Below, piece by piece: positions 1 through 9,417 of a stretch of DNA of 47,500 bases (position 1 is its first letter; the number at the start of each line of letters is the position of its first letter). The notes under the pieces are model-generated. The model worked only from the letters and a program-made list of their open reading frames with translations. It searched no databases and was not told the origin of the DNA. The stretch covers positions 1 to 47,500 of the forward strand of contig JAUIIX010000019.1 in assembly GCA_030431515.1 (NCBI GenBank), written 5' to 3'. The stretch comes from a bacterium. Lineage in GTDB: Bacteria > Bacteroidota > Ignavibacteria > Kapaibacteriales > UBA2268. Made by a program: the position numbers and the translations under genes.

Positions 1-609
1 GATATTTTTGTTGTATCAAGAGATATTAGTGATGATAATTGGGGTGAAGAATTTAATGCTACAAACGATGAATGGAATTATAGAAATACTTTTATGCCAA
101 AAGTAGTACCTTCTAAAACAAACATTCCAATTGCATTAAGTAATTCTTCAATCGTTTCTCCTACTGGAACTGACCGTAGAAGAAATTCTATTGGTAAATT
201 ACCTCTATCATTTTGGTCACAAGTATCATGGTATTGGTACCAAAATATTGATGTATTAACATTAGATGGTACTAAAAATGCAGAAGCAGGTCCATCTCCA
301 TGGGAACCAGGATTTATTAAAAGCGTTAAAAATACTGTAAATAATGACTTTAAATTATTTGAACCATATCCAAATCCAAGTAGAGATGGGTCAGTTGAAA
401 TTATGTTTAACATGAACCACCCTGGTTATGTTACTGTAACTATTTCTGATGCAATGGGTAGAACAATTGCTACTCCTTTACAAGGTCAATTAGGAAGTGG
501 AAACAAAGGATTTACATTCAATACTTCTGAAATAGCTAATGGTACTTACTTCATTAATGTAACGATGGGTAATAATACTGCAACTAAAATCTTAAATATC
601 GTTAACTAA
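1..609 (+). CDS. T9SS type A sorting-domain protein, 3' part
   Basis: The reading frame is open from base 1, so this is the C-terminal part of a gene that begins upstream. The last ~85 residues form a typical type IX secretion C-terminal domain: a YPNPS motif starts the domain, followed by a beta-rich stretch with DAMGR and an ending of the ANGTYFINV...TKILNIVN kind. Such domains send proteins across the outer membrane through the Por secretion machinery and are then removed or anchored to the cell surface. The part visible upstream (about 115 residues) has no domain I recognise, so the cargo function is unknown. A strong hairpin terminator follows 32 bases after the stop. Confidence 0.85.
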   Translation, partial: DIFVVSRDISDDNWGEEFNATNDEWNYRNTFMPKVVPSKTNIPIALSNSSIVSPTGTDRRRNSIGKLPLSFWSQVSWYWYQNIDVLTLDGTKNAEAGPSPWEPGFIKSVKNTVNNDFKLFEPYPNPSRDGSVEIMFNMNHPGYVTVTISDAMGRTIATPLQGQLGSGNKGFTFNTSEIANGTYFINVTMGNNTATKILNIVN

Positions 610-640
610 TTGTTAACTCAATATATAGATTTATTTTTTT

Positions 641-668
641 AAAACCGTCCACTGTGGCGGTTTTTTTT
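641..668 (+). terminator. Rho-independent terminator
   Basis: AAAACCG pairs with CGGTTTT and CCA with TGG around a CTG loop, with one bulged T, followed by a run of T. It ends the T9SS cargo gene and separates it from the next gene, which starts 22 bases later. Confidence 0.8.
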
Positions 669-689
669 ATTTAAAAATGGATTAAAATT

Positions 690-1412
690 ATGCTTATTAT
701 TTTGATACTTTTAACTAATAATATATTTCAACTTGATTATTTTAATGAATTGATTAATATTGAATTTTATGATAATGGAAAAGAATATCGAGTAATGATT
801 AATTCTGATTCACTTAGAAATACAAATTATAATGAAAAATATAATGAGAACATTAAACTTGTTGATTATTTGATAACTCATAAGTCGAATATTAAAATTA
901 GAACGTATAGTAATAATGTAAACAAAGATAGCATTGCTACAATTATTAGAAATGAAATGATTAATAATAATGATTTAAAAAAATATATAGAATTACTATT
1001 TTATAAAATTGATTTACAAAAGGTTACTATTACAATAGATGAAGTTATGGATATTGCTTCTTATTATTTCTTTGTTATGCGAGTGAATAAAGACTCTAGT
1101 TTATATGCGACTATCTGTACTGGGAATAATGGATTGCCTGTTTTTAAACAGCAGACTGATTTAATATTATCTGGATTTATATTTAGTATCTTATTCGAAA
1201 ATATTAGAGATACTAAGTATAATATATTTAATAGATTTACTAAGTTAATTCATAAATATAATACAATGTATTTAGAATTGGATAATGCAAAAAGAGTTGA
1301 GAAGATTCAAACTGAAATATTTGAATTAATGCGAAATGATAAGAAAGTGAAAGAGATGTTCATTGATAAAATAAATGATTTAAAGTATTCACCATATTTC
1401 TTGGAATATTAG
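690..1412 (+). CDS. hypothetical protein
   Basis: A 240-residue protein that I do not recognise. The first ~12 residues are very hydrophobic (MLIILILLTNNI), which could be a short or poor signal sequence. The rest is rich in Asn, Lys, Ile and Asp with mostly helical character and no obvious catalytic motif. The ATG lies soon after the terminator at 641-668 and has no clear Shine-Dalgarno, so the start is not certain. The gene is convergent with the PorV-like gene and their ends overlap by 4 bases. Codon use looks like the surrounding AT-rich host genes. Confidence 0.6.
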   Translation: MLIILILLTNNIFQLDYFNELINIEFYDNGKEYRVMINSDSLRNTNYNEKYNENIKLVDYLITHKSNIKIRTYSNNVNKDSIATIIRNEMINNNDLKKYIELLFYKIDLQKVTITIDEVMDIASYYFFVMRVNKDSSLYATICTGNNGLPVFKQQTDLILSGFIFSILFENIRDTKYNIFNRFTKLIHKYNTMYLELDNAKRVEKIQTEIFELMRNDKKVKEMFIDKINDLKYSPYFLEY

Positions 1413-2530
1413 AATCTAAACAATAAACTAATATTATGAGTTAATCCAGATGTTGCAATAAATTCTTTATTGATTGAGTAGTCAATATTAAATTGAATTG
1501 AAGAATTTTGAATTTCTGGTTTTAATGATATACCACCACTCCAATAATTCATCGGCAAGAAGCCAACTTTGTCGATAGTCGAACCGTAAACCGAAATGCC
1601 ACCTCTAATTGCAATCATCTCGTAAGGGACAGCTTCAACACCAATTACTACATTTGGGTGCATATCATATTGAAACATTACTGCATCAACACTTACTAAA
1701 ATATACTTCGTAGGAGGAACATATACTTGCTTTAATTTACCATTTCCTTCTTCACGAGTAACATAAAAATCTTCATTTAATCCAAATTCCATTGCAACAC
1801 CTGTTCTGATATTATATGGAAGTAGTTCGGATACTTCTCCTTCAAAATCGTGTTGATTCCAAGTCATTATTGAACCGATATTTTGAACAGAAGCTCCAAA
1901 TGTAAATAAATTTAAAATGTCAAATTTAGTTCCAATATCTAAAGCAGCACCAGAAGCATAAATATTTGCTCCAATTAAACTATGCTTTAGATACTTTAAT
2001 GATGCTCCTATGCTAACTGATTCTTTTCTGTAAGCAGCTGCAACGTGAAGTGAATATTGAAAATCTTGAAGTGTACCAACACTATTCCCTTTTATATCAC
2101 GACTTGTAAACTCAGCAGAGTTTAAACTATTAAGTGCAACTCCAATACCAATTTCATTGTTTACAGCTTGAGCATAAGCCAAAGTAGAATGAGTCCTTCC
2201 TAAATCTAAATTAGAAACAGATGCTAATAACATTGGTTTATTAGGTAAAAAGGCAATTCCTGCTGGATTATAGAATATTGCAGATGGTTCATTTGCGATA
2301 GCAGTGTAAGCACCACCCATAGCTGTTGCTCTTGCACCTATATTTCTTAGTAAATATGATTCGGCATAACCGCCGCCATTTTCTTGGGAATATAAATCAG
2401 AGAATGATGTAGATAAAATAAGAAAAGAATAAATCAGTAAAGCTATAAAGAAGAACTTAACTTTCTTTTTAGTGCGACTCAAATCACCAAATGAGTCATA
2501 TTTATTTCCCATTTGCTGATAATTAAGCAC
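1409..2530 (-). CDS. PorV/PorQ-family outer-membrane protein
   Basis: The 373-residue protein has a hydrophobic signal segment at about 26-48 followed by the family hallmark near residues 63-95: ARATAMGGAYTA, then NEPSAIFYNPAGIA. The rest alternates beta strands with aromatic residues and ends in LLFRF, as expected of an outer-membrane barrel. PorV (LptO) is a shuttle of the type IX secretion system and PorQ-like relatives have related roles; which role this one has is not visible. The start is taken as GTG at 2530 because AGGAGG lies about five bases upstream, whereas the in-frame ATG at 2512 has no ribosome site. It is the last gene of a four-gene operon. Confidence 0.8.
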   Translation of the reverse strand: MLNYQQMGNKYDSFGDLSRTKKKVKFFFIALLIYSFLILSTSFSDLYSQENGGGYAESYLLRNIGARATAMGGAYTAIANEPSAIFYNPAGIAFLPNKPMLLASVSNLDLGRTHSTLAYAQAVNNEIGIGVALNSLNSAEFTSRDIKGNSVGTLQDFQYSLHVAAAYRKESVSIGASLKYLKHSLIGANIYASGAALDIGTKFDILNLFTFGASVQNIGSIMTWNQHDFEGEVSELLPYNIRTGVAMEFGLNEDFYVTREEGNGKLKQVYVPPTKYILVSVDAVMFQYDMHPNVVIGVEAVPYEMIAIRGGISVYGSTIDKVGFLPMNYWSGGISLKPEIQNSSIQFNIDYSINKEFIATSGLTHNISLLFRF

Positions 2531-2532
2531 TT

Positions 2533-2964
2533 TTACCTCCTAATAGTGAACTTGTATGGATGTCTAAATCCATTACCTTGCAATATAGCAAAGTATATTC
2601 CATTTGGAAGAGTAGATGCGTTAAATTCATATAGTCTGTCTGGATCAACTGATGCTTTCCCTTCGTAAATTGTTTTTACAGGTTTAGCAAGCATATTAAA
2701 TACTTCAATTTTTACTTCAACTTCGGCTTTCATTCGAAGTTTTAAAAAGTATTGCTCACCATCATTGTAAATAAAACTGATTTGATTTTCTGCTCTTAAT
2801 GTATCATTGGGAGCTTCAACCAATTCTTTTTTAATATTATTATCAATTTTGGTGCCAGTGTTATTATTTTTCTTTGTATTTGCAAGTGCTAGGTCTTCTT
2901 GCCCCATTAAACTAAATGAGAATACTAAAAATAGTGAAATTAATATAGTAAATGTTTTAATCAT
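2533..2964 (-). CDS. small secreted protein with T9SS-type C-terminal domain
   Basis: The preferred start is the ATG at 2964 (MIKTFTILISLFLVFSFS), giving 143 residues with a clear signal peptide ending near LMGQE. GGAG lies just upstream; the longer reading from 2994 would run deeper into the gene before it. After a linker rich in Asn and Lys, the C-terminal ~85 residues look like a T9SS sorting or FlgD-like beta domain (VEVKIEVFNMLAKPVKTI..., LPNGIYFAILQGNG, ending in KFTIRR). There is almost no separate cargo, so the protein may be little more than a sorting domain. It overlaps the upstream gene by 8 bases and is followed 2 bases later by the PorV-like gene. Confidence 0.7.
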   Translation of the reverse strand: MIKTFTILISLFLVFSFSLMGQEDLALANTKKNNNTGTKIDNNIKKELVEAPNDTLRAENQISFIYNDGEQYFLKLRMKAEVEVKIEVFNMLAKPVKTIYEGKASVDPDRLYEFNASTLPNGIYFAILQGNGFRHPYKFTIRR

Positions 2965-4546
2965 TGTTTTTGTCTCCATCCTTACTATTATCAACGTTAA
3001 ATTTCTTATTTAGTTTCGATATCATATCTTTATTTTCTTTTAATTCATCTAAATGTATCTTTTCTTCAATACTTCCCTTCTCCAAACCAAGTTCTTTTGC
3101 TTCTTTTAGCAAGTCTTCTTTATTACTTTCAATTTTCTTTTTTGCTAAGTCAATTAGTTGTTTCTGTTTAATTCTATTTTTTTCTTCTGCTAGTTTTAGA
3201 GCAAGATTCATATCTGGTGAAGAACTAGTTGAATTAGTTGTTGTATCAGCGTCATAGACACTGTCTTTGTCTATCTCTTGTTCCTTTTTTTCAGTTTCTT
3301 CTTGTCTTTTGATAGGAATATAATTTGTTAAAAATTTTTCAAGTTGCTCTTTATTAGTAGTTTCTTTTACATTTTTAGTAGGTCGCACTCTAAACTGTTG
3401 AATATTATCCAATCTTGCAGAATTAGGTTTTCCTTGTCCATATTTCTGTTGAAGTACATTGCCCTTTTTTGTAGTTTCTTCTTTATTTTCTTTTGCTTTA
3501 TTGTCGGCTAAGGCAACAGAATCTTTAATTTTCTCTTGTTGTTTTTTACGAGCTTCTTTAATCTCTTCGTTAAATCTTTCTTTGCTCATATCTTTATATT
3601 CTTTAATCTTACTCTGTTTCCATTTACCATAAACATAAAATAACATTATACCTGATAATATAATAAGCACAAGGATAAACAAAATATATGAGTCTGAAAA
3701 ACCAAATAATTCTGATATAGATTTTTCTTCATAATCCTTTAAAAAAGTACCAGAAGAAGCATCTGTTATAGTAGAGTCGCCTTCTAATAATGAGTCATCT
3801 TCTTCTGCTTCTTGAGTGTAGTAGTATTCAGGAATTTCGAGTGATTCTTTATTACCATTAAATGCAAATGACGGGTATGAATCAAGTTTTGTTACTTCTT
3901 TGAAAATACTATCATTTTTTGCAAATTCTGAATTAAGTCCTTTCCATTTAAAGATTTCAGCCATCGCAGCATAAACATCATAAATAGTTGAACTATCTTT
4001 ATTTGCTTCAAAGATTAATTCTGCTCCTTTTTCAATATTGCCCTCTTTGAGCAGGATAAGCCCATAAATAGCTTTCGCATTTGCAATATCTTTGTCTTTT
4101 ATTTCATCAAGTAATTGCTTTGTATTCTCTACTTGTCCAGATTCATAAGCAAGAAGTGCTTCTCTGTATTTATCTTCATCTGGGCTAATCCCATCCCAAG
4201 AAAATGCTTCTACAATTACAGAATTAGAATAGGGAAGAGGAATTGCTGTATATCCTCTTTGAGTTGATAATTCAATGTTTAGATTTAATTCTGTTTGAGA
4301 TTTACTAATAGAAACATACTTAATTATACCAGAACTTGACACTTGTGAATAATTAGGATTATATTCAGTATTTTTTATTTTTAAAATAATATTCTTTTTA
4401 GTATCTGACAACTCAGATTTGTATTGAGGAATAGTATTAAAAAATATATTAGCTCTATTTTTCGGGTCAATAGAGACTCTTTCAATCTTTGAGTAAAGAT
4501 TAAATGAATAAGAGAATAAAAATAATATTAGTAAAAATTTAGTCAT
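2957..4546 (-). CDS. FimV-like membrane protein with TPR-type repeats
   Basis: A 529-residue protein in several parts. Residues 1-18 are a signal peptide. Residues ~20-115 are a beta-rich domain that could be AMIN-like. Residues ~123-225 are helical pairs resembling tetratricopeptide repeats (YREALLAYESGQ, ANAKAIYGLILLKEGNIEKGAEL). A single membrane segment lies at ~286-305, followed by a long, charged, coiled-coil cytoplasmic tail. This order recalls FimV/TsaP-type proteins that link periplasmic assemblies to the cytoplasm, but I see no diagnostic peptidoglycan-binding LysM motif. It overlaps the upstream gene by 8 bases and the downstream gene by 8 bases, so it is translationally coupled to both. 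The function is inferred only from architecture. Confidence 0.65.
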   Translation of the reverse strand: MTKFLLILFLFSYSFNLYSKIERVSIDPKNRANIFFNTIPQYKSELSDTKKNIILKIKNTEYNPNYSQVSSSGIIKYVSISKSQTELNLNIELSTQRGYTAIPLPYSNSVIVEAFSWDGISPDEDKYREALLAYESGQVENTKQLLDEIKDKDIANAKAIYGLILLKEGNIEKGAELIFEANKDSSTIYDVYAAMAEIFKWKGLNSEFAKNDSIFKEVTKLDSYPSFAFNGNKESLEIPEYYYTQEAEEDDSLLEGDSTITDASSGTFLKDYEEKSISELFGFSDSYILFILVLIILSGIMLFYVYGKWKQSKIKEYKDMSKERFNEEIKEARKKQQEKIKDSVALADNKAKENKEETTKKGNVLQQKYGQGKPNSARLDNIQQFRVRPTKNVKETTNKEQLEKFLTNYIPIKRQEETEKKEQEIDKDSVYDADTTTNSTSSSPDMNLALKLAEEKNRIKQKQLIDLAKKKIESNKEDLLKEAKELGLEKGSIEEKIHLDELKENKDMISKLNKKFNVDNSKDGDKNND

Positions 4547-5846
4547 TTTTTAATGTTAATAATAGACTAGTTCCAATTTTTCTATCGTTTATTAAACTTA
4601 ATTCAAAATTATTTCTTTCTGATAAGTTATTAAGTTTAATCATATTAGTAAAAACATTATTACTAATATCTTCTGGCTGTGTCCCAGAAATAATTGTTTC
4701 AAATTCACTTTCAGTTAATAAAGCATTTTCGTAATAAAATTTAAAAGTAATATTACTCTTTCTTTTTTCTGAATTTAAAACTAAATTACCACCATCTGGC
4801 ATCAAGTCAGCTGAAAATAATACTAAGTATGTAAATAGTGATTCAACTTCTTTTTTATCAGCTTTATGGATTATATCTTTTGATATATTTATATTTAAAG
4901 CAATTCCATCTCTTTGCAACTGATTTTTAGTAATAAAAGCAATCTCTTCGATAAGTGTATTAAAACTAAACTCAATATTAGAATTTTGTTTTTCTGAGTT
5001 TATTTTAATTAACTTGTTTTTTAATACTTTAATGAAATTCAAATTGTCTTTGATTATTTCACTTCTTCTAACCGGATTGCCAATTCCTTTGTCAATAAAT
5101 TCTAAATTTGCTTCTATAATTTCAATTGGTTGTTCAAATTCGCTAAGTGCAATATTTAATAATGTACTATTAGAGCTTTTTCTATTAACAACATTGTTTT
5201 CAAGTTGCTTTGAAATATCTGTAATATGCTCTGAAGAAATAATATTATCTAATTTCAAGGCAATTGCATTCATTACTTGTTTAATTGCAAGTTTAAACTC
5301 TTCAAGTATATTACTTTGCTCTTCTGAGATTTTTCCAAAAAATAATAATGATTGCGAACCAGTAGATAATACTGGAACAAACAAATTATTAATTACTCTA
5401 CTTTCAGTCGAATCAAGTAATGAAGGAGCAAGTTTTACTTCGTCATTTGATAAAATCCAATCAGTTACGCCATCCTCTGTTAATTGTGATAATTCATCTA
5501 TTATCTTATCATTTTTAACAGAATTATCTAAATTAGTAAATGAAGAATCTGAATTTATCAAAAATATCTGCCATTCTAAAATTAACTTATTACTTGATAT
5601 TATGCTATTTGTAGCACTGATTAACTCGCTTTTGCTACTAACTTTATTAATTAAATTATTACCATCAAAGTTAAAATTAGTATTTACACTATTTTGAATT
5701 TCATTAGTAGAATACTCAAGTAATTTTTTTCTAAGATGTTCAATTTCACGTTGAAGTAACTGTACAGAAATCTCTAAAGACTTGATATACTCGTCTTTTT
5801 CAATGCTCAAATTTTCTTCGTAATCATCATCTAAAGTTAAGTTCAT
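4539..5846 (-). CDS. degenerate histidine-kinase-like protein (pseudokinase)
   Basis: A 435-residue soluble protein. Residues ~15-50 are a coiled coil, ~75-205 look like a GAF-type sensor domain, ~225-285 like a dimerisation helix pair and ~300-432 like a GHKL ATP-binding domain (LMPDGGNLVL, then GTSLLLTL at 425-432). Key residues are missing. The motif that should read H-E-L-R-x-P is S-E-F-E-Q-P at 235-240, so the phospho-accepting His is Ser. The N-box Asn pair is Tyr340 and Phe344. I infer a scaffold or signalling pseudokinase rather than an active enzyme. It is the first gene of the operon with the FimV-like, T9SS-tail and PorV-like genes, and a TAATTTTG promoter element lies ~32 bases upstream. 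Confidence 0.65.
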   Translation of the reverse strand: MNLTLDDDYEENLSIEKDEYIKSLEISVQLLQREIEHLRKKLLEYSTNEIQNSVNTNFNFDGNNLINKVSSKSELISATNSIISSNKLILEWQIFLINSDSSFTNLDNSVKNDKIIDELSQLTEDGVTDWILSNDEVKLAPSLLDSTESRVINNLFVPVLSTGSQSLLFFGKISEEQSNILEEFKLAIKQVMNAIALKLDNIISSEHITDISKQLENNVVNRKSSNSTLLNIALSEFEQPIEIIEANLEFIDKGIGNPVRRSEIIKDNLNFIKVLKNKLIKINSEKQNSNIEFSFNTLIEEIAFITKNQLQRDGIALNINISKDIIHKADKKEVESLFTYLVLFSADLMPDGGNLVLNSEKRKSNITFKFYYENALLTESEFETIISGTQPEDISNNVFTNMIKLNNLSERNNFELSLINDRKIGTSLLLTLKND

Positions 5847-5877
5847 TTAGAATAAATCTTTTAAAATATCTAAAATA

Positions 5878-5885
5878 CAAAATTA
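5878..5885 (-). promoter_or_regulatory. candidate -7 promoter element
   Basis: On the minus strand this reads TAATTTTG, matching the Bacteroidota -7 consensus TAnnTTTG. It lies 32 bases before the start of the four-gene operon. No convincing -33 TTG sits at the usual 19-base spacing, so this is a weak call. Confidence 0.35.
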
Positions 5886-6136
5886 ACAATTAAAAAACAA
5901 TTTTAAGCGTTAAATAATGAATATTTTTAATTTGACGAGTTATATTTATTAAAATTATAATTTATTGAAGGAAATTTAAGGAAAACAGAAATAAATGATT
6001 ATATCAAAGAGTTTGATTATTGTATTGAATGCAAAATATATTCATAGATTAATTTATTTAATAAAATGAATAATCAACTTTAAATTAAATTAATGACAAA
6101 TACTAATTTATATTTTACTCTAATATCTGCATACAA
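5886..6136. other. intergenic region, no gene seen
   Basis: About 250 AT-rich bases between the minus-strand operon and the acyl-CoA dehydrogenase terminator. The only structure noticed is a long-range inverted repeat, TTGATTATT at 6013-6021 and AATAATCAA at 6069-6077, with smaller complementary pieces between. No open frame of note. Confidence 0.5.
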
Positions 6137-6163
6137 AAAAAGACCTCAGAATGAGGTCTTTTA
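6137..6163 (-). terminator. Rho-independent terminator
   Basis: An 11-base perfect stem (AAAAGACCTCA with TGAGGTCTTTT) around a 3-base loop. On the minus strand the hairpin runs on into a longer T-run, so it ends the acyl-CoA dehydrogenase gene, whose stop is 26 bases upstream. Confidence 0.85.
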
Positions 6164-6188
6164 AAATGTCATTTATGCTGTAAACAAT

Positions 6189-7349
6189 TTAATAATCAAA
6201 GCAACCTAATGCTCTTGCTATTACTATTCTTTGTATTTCTGAAGTTCCTTCGCCGATTTCTAATAATTTTTGATCTCTATAATATTTTTCAGCGTCGTAT
6301 TCTTTCATTAGTCCATATCCACCTAATATTTGAACGCAGTGGTTAGCAGCTGTATGTGCTAGTTCTGAACAGTATAATTTAGCAATTGCACCTTCTTTTG
6401 TGATGTTTAACTTTTCTTCTGCCATTCGACAAACATCGTATAGGTATGGTCTTGATAATTCTAAGCCCATTTCTACATCTGCCATTTTGAATGCGTTTGC
6501 TTGGTAAGTTGAGATTGGCTTTCCAAACGTTTTTCTTTCTTTTGAGTATTTTAGCATATATTCGAATGCTCCTTGTGCTAAGCCAAGTCCCATTGCTGCA
6601 ATTGATAATCTTCCTTTGTCTAATGTAGCGAGCATTTGCTTAAATCCGTCGCCTCTTTTCCCAAGGATGGCAGAATCTTTTACTCTTACGTCTTCAAAGT
6701 ATAATTCACCAGTGTTTGATGCTCTCCACATCATTTTACCGTGCATTTCTTTTTGTGTAAATCCACGAGCATCATTTTCTACGATAAAACAAGTTAATTC
6801 GCTTTTTCCATTTGCAGATGTACCTGTTTTAGCTAATACTGTTGAACCAAGTGTTTTATCTGTTGCGGAATTTGTAATAAATATTTTAGAGCCATTGATT
6901 ACCCATTCATCGCCATCTTTTTCAGCAGTTGTTTGAGTGTTACCTGCGTCAGAACCTGCTTCTGGTTCAGTTAATCCGAAACCCCACAAGTTTCCAGTTG
7001 CTAATTTAGGTAAGTATTTTTTCTTTTGTTCTTCATTTCCGAAGGTAATTAATGGACCAGTTCCTAATGAATTATGAGCAGCAACTGTAGCACCATGAGA
7101 GCCGTCTATTCTTGCAATTTCTTCAACTGCAATGATATATGAAACATAGTCTAATGCTGAGCCACCATATTCTTCTGGAATTAATGCACCTAATAATCCC
7201 AAATCAGCCATTCCTTGAGTTAATTCATAAGAAAATTCTTCTTTTTCATCAAGTTCTTTAGCTTTATGATAAATCTCTTCTTCTGCAAATTTTCTTACTG
7301 TATCTCTAAGTAAAATTTGGTCTTCATTTAAATTTCTATTCAATGGCAT
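6189..7349 (-). CDS. acyl-CoA dehydrogenase
   Basis: This flavoenzyme introduces the alpha-beta double bond in acyl-CoA esters and passes electrons to electron-transfer flavoprotein. The length (386) is the family norm. Signatures are GFGLTEPEAGSDAG at 123-136, the TFGKPIS loop at 274-280, ILGGYG at 341-346 and the C-terminal EIGEGTSEIQR, in which Glu367 is at the position of the catalytic base of the short/medium-chain (butyryl-CoA) type rather than the isovaleryl or long-chain type. The substrate chain length cannot be read with confidence. It appears to be a single-gene unit with its own terminator at 6137-6163. Confidence 0.93.
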   Translation of the reverse strand: MPLNRNLNEDQILLRDTVRKFAEEEIYHKAKELDEKEEFSYELTQGMADLGLLGALIPEEYGGSALDYVSYIIAVEEIARIDGSHGATVAAHNSLGTGPLITFGNEEQKKKYLPKLATGNLWGFGLTEPEAGSDAGNTQTTAEKDGDEWVINGSKIFITNSATDKTLGSTVLAKTGTSANGKSELTCFIVENDARGFTQKEMHGKMMWRASNTGELYFEDVRVKDSAILGKRGDGFKQMLATLDKGRLSIAAMGLGLAQGAFEYMLKYSKERKTFGKPISTYQANAFKMADVEMGLELSRPYLYDVCRMAEEKLNITKEGAIAKLYCSELAHTAANHCVQILGGYGLMKEYDAEKYYRDQKLLEIGEGTSEIQRIVIARALGCFDY

Positions 7350-7423
7350 AATTTTTCTTTATTTTAATTTTTAAATTTTTTATTAAACGAATTATTACTT
7401 AAAAAATTGATATTTTAAATATT

Positions 7424-9415
7424 TTATTCTAATATTAAAAATTCAACTCTTCGATTTTGACTTCTTGCTTCCTCTGTTGTATCATTAATTAAAGGTTGTG
7501 AATAGCCGAATCCTTTAACTTTTAATCGTTTAGGATTAATACCTTTACTTGTTAGATAATTAGAAACAGCTTTAGCTCTATTCAAACTAAATAAATTATT
7601 TCTACTTTCAGTACCAACATCATCGCTATGCCCATTTATTTGAATATTCAATTCTGGGTATTTGTTTAATATTTCTACTAATCTATTTAACTCAGGAAAT
7701 GATTCTGGTAATAGTTCAAATTGAGCAAATTCAAAAAAGATATTATTAATTCTAATTGTCTCACCCTTTTTGATAGGGAACATCACAATATCTTTATCTA
7801 TTGATTTGAATGCTTTTAAAGAATCCAAATTCATATTATAAGTAACTGCTATATAATCATTTGCTTCAGCATAAATTCCATATTTCTGACCTTTTGTCAA
7901 AGTAATTTGATATTTACCACTTACAGGGTGAGTTCTAGCTTTTCCAATTTTATCACCTGTTTGTAAATCTTCTACTCTTATCAATGCCTCTATTGGATTG
8001 CCTTTATTATCTTTTACATAGCCACTTACAAGAACTACATCTTCTGGTTTTAAACCATCAGGTAGTTTAATCCTAAATATATCTTCGTAGCCAAGTGAAT
8101 TGTTAGTTGAAACAAAATATGCATTTGCCCCAGACGCTGGTATATTAAAATAAGCATCCCAACCATCTGAATTTACTTTGTTTCCTATGTTAATTGGCTC
8201 TGACCATTTTTGCCAAGTTGTATCTAATCTTTTTGTATAAAATATATCATTACTTCCAAAGCCAGGTTTGCCAGAAGTTGAAAAATACAAGGTTTTTCTA
8301 TCTGCAGCTAAAAATGGAGAAGTTTCATAAGATCCAGTATTAATATCTTTTCCAAGGTTTATTGGTTTAGACCATTTGTTATCATCATTTAAAAATGAAA
8401 CAAATAAGTCAGTTTTACCATAAGATTCACTATTTTCAATTGCTAAAAGCAAAGTTTGACCATCAGAAGCAAGTTGGTAACTACTATATTTACCTGTTCT
8501 TTCTAAATTTTCGATTACTATTTCTTCAGGATCTGACCAACCATTTGCTGTTCTAATAGAGCTTGAAAATCCAGCAGTTGGTTCTTCATTCTTATTATAT
8601 ACATTTCCGAGTAGTAGAGAGTTAGCATCAGGGGTGATTGAAAAAGCAAAATTATTATACTCATCATTTATCGGTTCACCAATGTTTACTGCTTCCGAAA
8701 ACTGCCCATCTTCTTCCATTGTGGAATACCAAATATCTTGTTTTTTATCTATGCCGATGTTTTCAGGGTGGTATTTTCGAGTGAAGAATAATTCTGATTC
8801 ATTAGAGGTAATTACTGGAGCAAGTTCTGCAAACTCTGAGTTAATTCTATATCCAAGATTTTCCGGCTCATAAGTACCAAAATCGCTTGATGTTAAATTT
8901 ATTTTAACATTAAAACTATCTTCCATATTGTCAGAAATCGCAATTGCATCTATTTCATTATAACCAGGTATTCGATTTGTAGCAAAACTAAGTTTAGCAA
9001 ATTGAACTTTAAAATCTACAGATTTGTCAATATTAATAATCTTAATATTTCCTTCTTCGCCCATGTATAAAAACTGTTCTGAGCTAAATATATTTTTAGA
9101 TTTGCTTGAGTCTTGGTTGTAAACTATTATTTCGGATATTGCACCAGGGTTAAAATTTTGATAGATAGCTATTCGTTTTGAGATAATTGCTTGTTCGAAC
9201 TTCACAATTATCTCTTCACCTTTTATGCTAAATTCATCTTTAGGTCGCCATGCACTTAGTGATGTACCATATTCTACAAAATTATTTGGTTTGCCAATTA
9301 ATTGATTAGCACTATATGATTTGTCTTCAAACTGCGATGTAAATGAAACTACTTCAGATACATAAACAGTCTTCGAAATTGTAAAGAAATTTAATAATAT
9401 TACTAAAATAATCAT
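7424..9415 (-). CDS. OmpA-family protein with PD40 repeats
   Basis: A 663-residue envelope protein. A short hydrophobic N-terminus is followed by a beta-rich domain to about 175. Then come WD40-like PD40 beta-propeller blades (patterns like ELFFTRKYH, KTLYFSTSGKPGFGSNDIFYTKR), a carboxypeptidase-regulatory-like domain at ~465-545 (GYVKDNKGNPIEALIRV) and an OmpA peptidoglycan-binding domain from ~557 to the end. The last shows GHSDDVGTESRN, LNRAKAV and QNRRVEF, with the Asp and Arg that hold diaminopimelate. Proteins of this layout are common in Bacteroidota and tether the outer membrane or type IX structures to the wall. The gene starts 2 bases after lspA ends, so the two are co-transcribed. 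Confidence 0.88.
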   Translation of the reverse strand: MIILVILLNFFTISKTVYVSEVVSFTSQFEDKSYSANQLIGKPNNFVEYGTSLSAWRPKDEFSIKGEEIIVKFEQAIISKRIAIYQNFNPGAISEIIVYNQDSSKSKNIFSSEQFLYMGEEGNIKIINIDKSVDFKVQFAKLSFATNRIPGYNEIDAIAISDNMEDSFNVKINLTSSDFGTYEPENLGYRINSEFAELAPVITSNESELFFTRKYHPENIGIDKKQDIWYSTMEEDGQFSEAVNIGEPINDEYNNFAFSITPDANSLLLGNVYNKNEEPTAGFSSSIRTANGWSDPEEIVIENLERTGKYSSYQLASDGQTLLLAIENSESYGKTDLFVSFLNDDNKWSKPINLGKDINTGSYETSPFLAADRKTLYFSTSGKPGFGSNDIFYTKRLDTTWQKWSEPINIGNKVNSDGWDAYFNIPASGANAYFVSTNNSLGYEDIFRIKLPDGLKPEDVVLVSGYVKDNKGNPIEALIRVEDLQTGDKIGKARTHPVSGKYQITLTKGQKYGIYAEANDYIAVTYNMNLDSLKAFKSIDKDIVMFPIKKGETIRINNIFFEFAQFELLPESFPELNRLVEILNKYPELNIQINGHSDDVGTESRNNLFSLNRAKAVSNYLTSKGINPKRLKVKGFGYSQPLINDTTEEARSQNRRVEFLILE

Positions 9416-9417
9416 AT

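Noticed and set aside
5014-5697. 227-codon plus-strand frame opposite the pseudokinase gene
   Set aside because: It is a shadow of a well-supported gene: low-complexity Leu/Ser sequence, no ribosome site and no conserved features.
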